NCBI GenBank assembly: GCA_963747965.1
Contig: CAVVGZ010000007.1
Span: forward strand, 1,057,366-1,121,365
Origin: CAVVGZ01 sp963747965
GTDB taxonomy: Bacteria > Chloroflexota > Anaerolineae > Anaerolineales > Anaerolineaceae
DNA: 64,000 nucleotides
Direction of reading: 5' to 3'
A program made the translations under genes and the position numbers. The notes beneath the pieces are model-generated. The model ran no database searches. It was given only the letters and a program-made list of their open reading frames with translations, and was not told the origin of the DNA. Positions 58,290 to 64,000 of this stretch are shown here, piece after piece (position 1 is the stretch's first letter; each line of letters starts with the position of its first letter).

Positions 58290-59006
58290 GTTCGGCTTGT
58301 GTTTTCCTTTGCAAGCTGCGTACTTCTGTCAGCCCCTTCCCCATGTGAACGGCTTTCCCGTTCTCAGAGTACTATGGGCTGATCTGACTCCCGATAGTCT
58401 ATCGGCCTCCCTACTTGTTGTTTCGGTTTGGCTTACCTGTTTGGCTTCCGCGGATTACCTATCCCTAGCAAGTCAGGCTTCTCAGGAACCATGCGGGTCT
58501 CCCAAGTTCTCGACGTTTCTCTCGACACATGCCACGCTCTAATGTCGACCCCGGCAGACCTTCGGAGATACTCACCAATTCGCATCTCTCTAGTGTTGGC
58601 TTCTGGATCGCAAACCATCGCCATCTGCATTAGGACGGTTATCACCGTCCGCCGACATAACGGGGCTGTATCAAGCTTCAGGAAGTGCGGTCTTCCCTGT
58701 GGCCTATGTCGTTCCCTGTGTACGCTTCAAAGATGTTGTTCGGCAGCTGATGCCAGAAGTTTGTGTCCCTGCTTTCCAGGCTCATTGGGTTCACTGACAT
58801 CTTTCCTCCAATGCCAAGGTTTTCTCTCTCCGACGGTAACTCCTTTAACCGGCTAAACTACCTCCTTCATCCCTGCAACACTCGGTATAAATGGCTGGTT
58901 AGGCCTTGTTTACCAGGGACTTTCACCCTGGAAGAAACGCCAAGCTTTACTTGGCGCACTGCGATTTGCTCCGGAATCACTGTGCGCTTTGCTCTGGATT
59001 GTGCAC

Positions 59007-59138
59007 CATAGTGCCCATTTTGTGCAGGTATTGCACAAAATTCAGCAAATTTTGTCCATATTGTCCATAGTTTCCACCCAGTGTTACCGGCATTACCCCA
59101 GAATTACCCCAAATTTTACCCACAGGAAAGACGACTCA
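59007..59138 (+). repeat. Dispersed repeat, copy B
   Basis: Second copy of the non-coding repeat at 26085-26197, same orientation, with the shared blocks CATAGTG, GCACAAAA, TTTTGTCCA, TGTCCATAGT, TCCACC, ACCGGC and CAGGAAAG. It contains an internal expansion of ATTACCCCA-type units. It lies just outside the intron boundary, so the intron may have inserted next to or into a longer version of this element. Confidence 0.6.
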
Positions 59139-59248
59139 AATTAGTGGATAAGATGCTTCTTGTCTTCGAATATTCAAAATACAGCTGCCATGAAGTACTT
59201 CTTTGAGAAAAATATCACAATACCAATCCATTCCATTTGCCCCCGTTT

Positions 59249-59284
59249 ACACCAACAGGCGGAGGAATCTCCGCCTGTTGGTGT
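59249..59284 (-). terminator. Perfect 16-bp hairpin after the RTX gene
   Basis: ACACCAACAGGCGGAG at 59249-59264 is fully complementary to 59269-59284 with a GAAT loop, 36 bases beyond the stop of the minus-strand RTX gene. No T tract follows on the minus strand, so it may be a processing or rho-linked 3-prime structure rather than a standard intrinsic terminator. Confidence 0.5.
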
Positions 59285-59320
59285 TCCTTCATGACAGACC
59301 TTTCGGGTGTAAAGGTCCTT

Positions 59321-62300
59321 TTATCTGGGTTTATAAACCGTAACGCTGGTATTCGCGGCTGCTGTAGGGTCATACACATAACCGGGCAATGTGACATCGC
59401 TGACGCTCAGCGTCAGGTTGGATACGGTCTTGGCAATATTGCTGCGTTTTATGGTACATTTTCCGTTCGCATCTGTTGTGCAGGTGACTTTTACGCCATC
59501 ACTCCATACCAGCAAAACAGTAGCTCCCGGAAGTGGGCTGCCGCTGCCATCAAGAATGCTGATGATAACTTCTGCATTCCATTTGCCAATCCTGCCAGTA
59601 GATGTGGTCTGGCTCAAACTTCCAACATTTATCACCGTTAAAGTTTGGGAATTGCTCACTTTAACATTGATGCTGCAGCTGGTGGTCTGCCCGGCGCTGT
59701 CGGTGGCAATCGTGGTGAGGACATAATCTCCATTGGTGTAGCCGGTGGAATCCCAGGTAATTGACCAGCCGTCTGAGCCGTCCGTGTCTACCCCGATGGA
59801 TATGCCGTTGATGAAGAACTCCACCCGGGCAACTGATTTGTCATCCATAGCGTTGGCGGTAAATGTGACCATTTTTCCAATCACCGTATCCCCATCAGCA
59901 GATCCGGTAATTTCGACTGTCGGTGGATTGTCCGTTTCAGGTGTTTGTTTATAGGCAGGATCGTTTGTCGTGACTGTTAATTGGGTAAAAGATGTGGTGC
60001 CGTTAATGCTTAGCAAACCATAAGCCCCATCAACCAGCATCGCATTGTAAGCCTTTGTCAACACGACCTGGCCACCCAATGTGACCGTCACCACATTACC
60101 CAAAAGTGTCACACCCAGTTTATATTCCGACCCGCTGAGCAGCGCCTGGGTTGTATAGGCATCCACCACCCAGCCATGGCGCTCGGTGTAATGGCCGATA
60201 ACAATCTGGCCGGTACTGACAGACAGTGACGCATATTTAAAATCAGTGGGACTGTACTGGTCAAAAACGATCCCGCCTGTACCCGCTGCCTGCAGGGTTG
60301 TTTCCAACTGAAGCTTGTAAGCGGGGTTAATCTCCAGCTGTGACAGGCTCACCGCTGCGACCTCTTTGCCAGTTGCCATTCCTAGGTATTTTCCTCCACT
60401 GATTTGCCAGCTACCAACATCAGGCTGCAGCAGTTCGCTTACGTTGTTAAAGTCATCTGTCTGACTCAATGTAATCTCGGCGGGCAGTACCTGCACGGCG
60501 ACGTTATCGATGCGGCCCTTGGCATTGTTTGTCCCGATTCCTACCATTCCTTCATTGAGCATATGCGTGAATCCGTCAACATCTGTGCGTGGTGAAAAGG
60601 TGTAGGTGAAGAGCGCCTTGTTATCAATCATTAAGGTTGCGGTTGTTCCGTTAAAGCCAGCAGCAGGTTGTAGTTGGTATCTGGCTTTAGCCAGTAGTTG
60701 GTACTAGTGTTAACTATCCACCCGTCCGCTGTGCGATATCCCATTTCAATTTTGTTGGTAGAGATATTCACCCCTGCAAACTTAAAATCGGTAGGGCTGA
60801 CATAATCAAAGATCAGGTAGGCATTTGACTGATAACCTGCCAACGGTTTGGCAGCATTTATAGTTGCCTGGATTTCAAAGTAGTTGGGCAGGTAAGAATC
60901 AACATAGAATACACTCACCGCATCGCCACCCAGGGCAGATGGAGCCACTTCCAGGCGTCCATTGGTGACAATCCAGACACCGCTGTCCGGAGTAGAAGCC
61001 CTGTGATTTGCCATCGTTGAAATTGGCAGTCCGCAGCACATCTCTCTTTCCGCCGGGGATATTACCTGCCTGAGGATCAGCCGGTGCCCCAGTCTGTTCA
61101 TGCCAGTCAAAGTCTTTTTGCAGGACCAGGCCCAATTCTCCTTCCGGCTCACCGTTGCGGAGCGGGTCATTACCCGTATCGTAAGGCCGGGTGGGATCTG
61201 CACCATCGCTGGCAGCCAGCAGGTACAGGAACTCAGGCAATTGCGGCTGAAGCGTCCGGCTGACTGTCGCCATGCCAAATGGTGCAAAAGGCACGAGGAA
61301 ACTGTTAAACTCGCCTACCCAGTCAATCAGCCTGTCACCGCCGGTGTTACCGATCAGCACATCCCGACCCGCTCCACCATAGGCGAGGTCTTCATAGGTC
61401 GGGTGGGTATCGGGTTTATCATTGGCACCGGAATTGGTGGTCAGGTCATCATCAACATTCAGGAGGTCATTGCCGTACCCTCCGAACAGGTCATCCTTTC
61501 CTGGTCCGCCAACCAGCCAGTCATTGCCCAGGTCGCCAAAGATGGCATCCCTGCCTTCGTTATAGGCGGTCACCCTCGACGTGCACCTGCCTCTATTGTC
61601 ATATGCAACGCAGGCAATGACCGGGGTCCCTTCCGTCTGATTGAAGTTGAGCAGGAATTCATACTGCACAGTACCATCCGTGAGTATGATCCGGCGCAGC
61701 GGGTCATACTCATCGTAAAGTGCAAACTCACCTGCCCGGGTCCGGTGCTCTATGTGCTGACCATCAAGGTCAACATTATTGAACATCAACAGGTTGCCCG
61801 GGTTGTACGGCCGGTCATACCCGCTGAGGATCAGTTCGTCAACCAGCACGACCACAGTGCTGGTTTGGGTCTCACCCGGTTGCCCAACTGCGGCCAGCGG
61901 GAGTGCCTCAGCACCAGATATCGCATCATCACCAGATCCGCCGTGCAGGAAGTCGTTGCCAAGCCCGCCGTACATCACGTCGTCTGCGTACAAGGGGTCA
62001 AATAGAGGATCTTGGAGGGCATAATCCAGGTTGAATGGCGTGATGTTGAAAGTCTTTTTGAGCTCGCCGCTCACATTGATGGTTGCTGTCTGGATTTTTC
62101 CCGGGGTGTAGATGAACTGGTCCAGCTGTCCATTCAGATCGCCGATGTTGTAAAGCGGCTCAGCCGTGCCATTGCGGCTGGTAAAAATGCGACCATCATC
62201 ACCCAGCGACCATCGTTTCCCGTACCGCCTGAGAACCAGTCATTTCCCCAGCCGCCGATCAGATCGTCATCCTGCCCTTCGCCGTACAGGACATCATTCC

Positions 62301-64000
62301 CCACCATGCCATACAGCACATCGTCACCGGACTCACCGTGCAGTTCATCCGATTTTCCAATGTCATTGGCCAGGCTGGCTGGGATGTAATCTGGTCCACC
62401 GGGAGTATAGTCATTCAGGTCGACTACCCGCACGATGATCTTGAGCGTTCCATAATTATCATAACCATAGCTCAAGAAACTGGAGGTTGCTGTGTTGTTC
62501 GTACCGACAATCCGTATGATATTGGCATTGTCTCCAGCCATCACGTCTGCGTCGCGAGCATGCCCGTTGGCAGATTCATCGCCCAGATTATTCCGCGCCA
62601 GGTCAGTCCCTGCGCCGCCAAACAGGAGGTCCTGTCCATCCGGACGCATCTCGGGGGTAGTCAGTCCAAAGTAGATAGAGCTACCGCCAACCAGATCATC
62701 CTGGCCAAGGTTTCCGAACAGCACATCATCGCCGCCATTGCCTTCCATGTAATCATCGCCATCGGTCTCCGCTTCGAATGAAGGGACCACATGCAACACC
62801 AGGTTCTCATCGCGATATGCATTGAAAGCAGTGTGAACCATAATCGCCGATATAACCGTCGCCCTGCATGATATCATTGCCCAGCTGGCCAAAGATGACA
62901 TCGTCATCCGCACCGCCTGCTATGTAATCGCTGCCATAAAGCAGGGAATTCGTATTGTTGGCATGGTCATAGAGCGTGACATCCCGCTGGACAACACCAT
63001 CCGGGTAAACCTGCGGCAAGACCGTTATTCAACGGAGCACATCCAGTCCTCCGTTCAGGCTGCTCCGTACAGGTAATAGCTGTAAGTGCCTGGGTGCGCT
63101 GCACAGCCCATCTGCCCGCCGGCAAATGAATACATTATCGCCTGCTATCAAATCATTCCCTGCGCCGCCATCCAATTTGTCGCCACTGTCCAGCCCACCC
63201 GGTACATTATGACCGCCGATGATGTCATCATCGCCATCGCCGCCATATACTGTATCGCTGCCTTCCTGGCCAAGGATAATGTCAGCGCCGCCTTCACCGT
63301 AGACAAGGTCATCGCCGCTGCCGGTCAGGCCGCGAACTGTCCAAACTCGTCGTAGCACATGACGGCATAACAGTCGGGATCGAGCTTGTTGCAAGTGACG
63401 AAAACCACGTCTCCGAAAACCAGGTCTTTTCCGTCCCCAGCATCAATCGTGTCGTTTCCTGCACCACCGAAGATGATATCGTCACCATCAGTGGCTGTGA
63501 TGGTGTCATTCCCGCCATCTGCGTAGCCGCTCGGTGCGGGTATCGCACAGCATGAAAGGGATGGAGTCTGAGAGGGGGAGCAGCCGAGAGTTCATAACCA
63601 GCTGTTTTGGAGTCCAATTCACCGTTGTCTCCCAGGACAATATATCTTGCTCTGCTACGGAAGCGATGGTGTCTGCCCCTGTACCACCCAGGACGATATC
63701 GTTGCCAGTATCCTGGGTTTGGCGGATATCGTGTCATCGCCGCCGATGGATGTGTCAGCTGACCAGACCCGGTTGATTGTGGAGCCGAGTTATCCACTGT
63801 CAGGTAGTTCTCATCCTGGTAGCTGTCATAGCCGACATAATCAACAAATCCGTGGTCGCCAAAGACAAGGTTGGGCGCCATCAGACATTTGAAGCGGTTT
63901 CCCCGTAATTTGCCGTGACCGTATCGCGGCCATTCCCGGCCAGGATGATATCCCGTCCGGTGCCGCTGGTAATGTTGTCAGCCCCTTCTACCGCCGCATC
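59321..64000 (-). CDS. Giant RTX/LamG-like/Ig-like surface protein, partial, many frame changes
   Basis: At least 1,550 residues on the minus strand, continuing past the right edge. From the edge to about 61400 there are many Ca-binding nonapeptide repeats (GGAGNDLIAGDN, GGDGDDDIIGGHN, GGLGNDFLHGGSGDDAI, GGAGRDVLIGNTGGDRLI). Two tandem LamG-like jelly rolls follow (YLIFDYVSPTDFKFAGVNIS at 60780, FDQYSPTDFKYASLSVSTGQ at 60220). Next is an Ig-like domain (PTVEITGSADGDTVIGKMVT) and a C-terminal Big/CNA-like domain (ISILDGSGSPLPGATVLLVW) ending NTSVTVYKPR. At least six indels interrupt it. It is expected to be secreted and Ca-stabilised, perhaps adhesive. No export genes are next to it. Confidence 0.75.

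Larger units (their letters stand above)
56851..58959 (-). mobile_element. Group II intron
   Basis: The minus-strand 5-prime end at 58959 reads GTGCGCC, matching the GUGYG start, followed by the conserved GGGTGAAAGTCCC. The 670 bases before the reverse transcriptase ATG (58289) hold the ribozyme domains I-III, with no other gene. Downstream of the reverse transcriptase, domain V lies at 56926-56891 and a domain VI-like stem ends near TTCTACCGCGAT at about 56851. The total is about 2.1 kb. The 3-prime limit is accurate only to about 10 bases. It sits in non-coding DNA next to dispersed repeat copy B. Confidence 0.8.

Noticed and set aside
56851..58959. Reverse transcriptase considered as a retron or DGR component
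   Set aside because: The maturase C-terminal domain, GTGCG 5-prime end and domain V hairpin identify a group II intron. No variable repeat or msr/msd was seen.
61100..62005. Long open frame of 301 codons on the plus strand within the RTX region, and several others at 59237-63892
   Set aside because: They are antisense to the RTX repeats, whose biased codons keep the opposite strand open. They have no family motif, while the minus strand shows clear Ca-binding repeats.

Overview
The window looks like a chromosomal segment of an uncultured or poorly characterised bacterium, most likely a Chloroflexota of the Anaerolineae type. That is an inference from gene content (LegB-like dehydratase with a sugar nucleotidyltransferase and DegT aminotransferase, VanZ-like protein, paired CUT2 and branched-chain-type ABC transporters, large RTX/Ig-like surface protein), not from a marker gene. 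No rRNA or tRNA gene was seen. Many genes are broken by single-base indels although the encoded protein continues cleanly in another frame. The breaks cluster at about 9.4-15.5 kb, 34.7-37.1 kb and 57-64 kb, while 37.4-41.9 kb is nearly intact. I read most as consensus errors and annotate whole genes across them, stating where the frame changes.

Region 1 (1-20.6 kb) is an exopolysaccharide locus: polysaccharide deacetylase end, GT4 and GT2 glycosyltransferases, a PaaK/CapK-like adenylate-forming protein, methyltransferase, VanZ-like protein, initiating sugar transferase, a membrane/Rossmann protein, LegB-like dehydratase, sugar nucleotidyltransferase, aminotransferase, a Wzz/BY-kinase and a GT39-like membrane protein. 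Set inside it (9.4-17.3 kb) is a peptide-modification (RiPP-like) island: NTP_transf_5-like nucleotidyltransferase, two PqqD-like proteins, two radical SAM/SPASM proteins, a probable short precursor peptide, an HprK-related kinase, a Ser/His-type S26 signal peptidase and an ABC exporter.

Region 2 (20.7-27 kb) carries miscellaneous genes: DinB-like protein, a secreted SGNH-like protein with a carbohydrate-binding-like domain, a small conserved protein, an AraC-like remnant, a radical SAM protein, and about 1.3 kb of non-coding DNA with a dispersed repeat.

Region 3 (27-54.5 kb) is a nitrogen-compound catabolic island, probably for ureides such as allantoin or related compounds. It has a FadR/FCD regulator, a ketol-acid-reductoisomerase-like protein lacking the catalytic glutamates, two aspartate/ornithine-carbamoyltransferase-fold proteins, carbamate kinase, EtfBA, a DAO-type flavoprotein, hydantoin/allantoin-type racemase, allantoinase (AllB), a cytosine-deaminase-like hydrolase with altered catalytic residues, ureidoglycine aminohydrolase (AllE) and two amidohydrolase-2 proteins, one without its metal ligands. 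Uptake appears to use one operon with both a CUT2 (RbsAC-type) and a branched-chain-type (LivHMGF) transporter, headed by one polypeptide that seems to fuse a LivJ-type and an RbsB-type binding domain. A histidine-kinase-like and response-regulator-like pair follows in which the phosphorylated residues are replaced. A sequence motif recurs upstream of three genes of this island.

Region 4 (54.5-64 kb) is a mobile or decaying boundary and a surface protein: a truncated SHMT-aminomethyltransferase fragment joined to an IS30-type transposase remnant, a nitrilase-family gene, a truncated gene start, a group II intron of about 2.1 kb with its reverse transcriptase, a second copy of the dispersed repeat, and on the minus strand a very large RTX/LamG-like/Ig-like protein running off the right edge.
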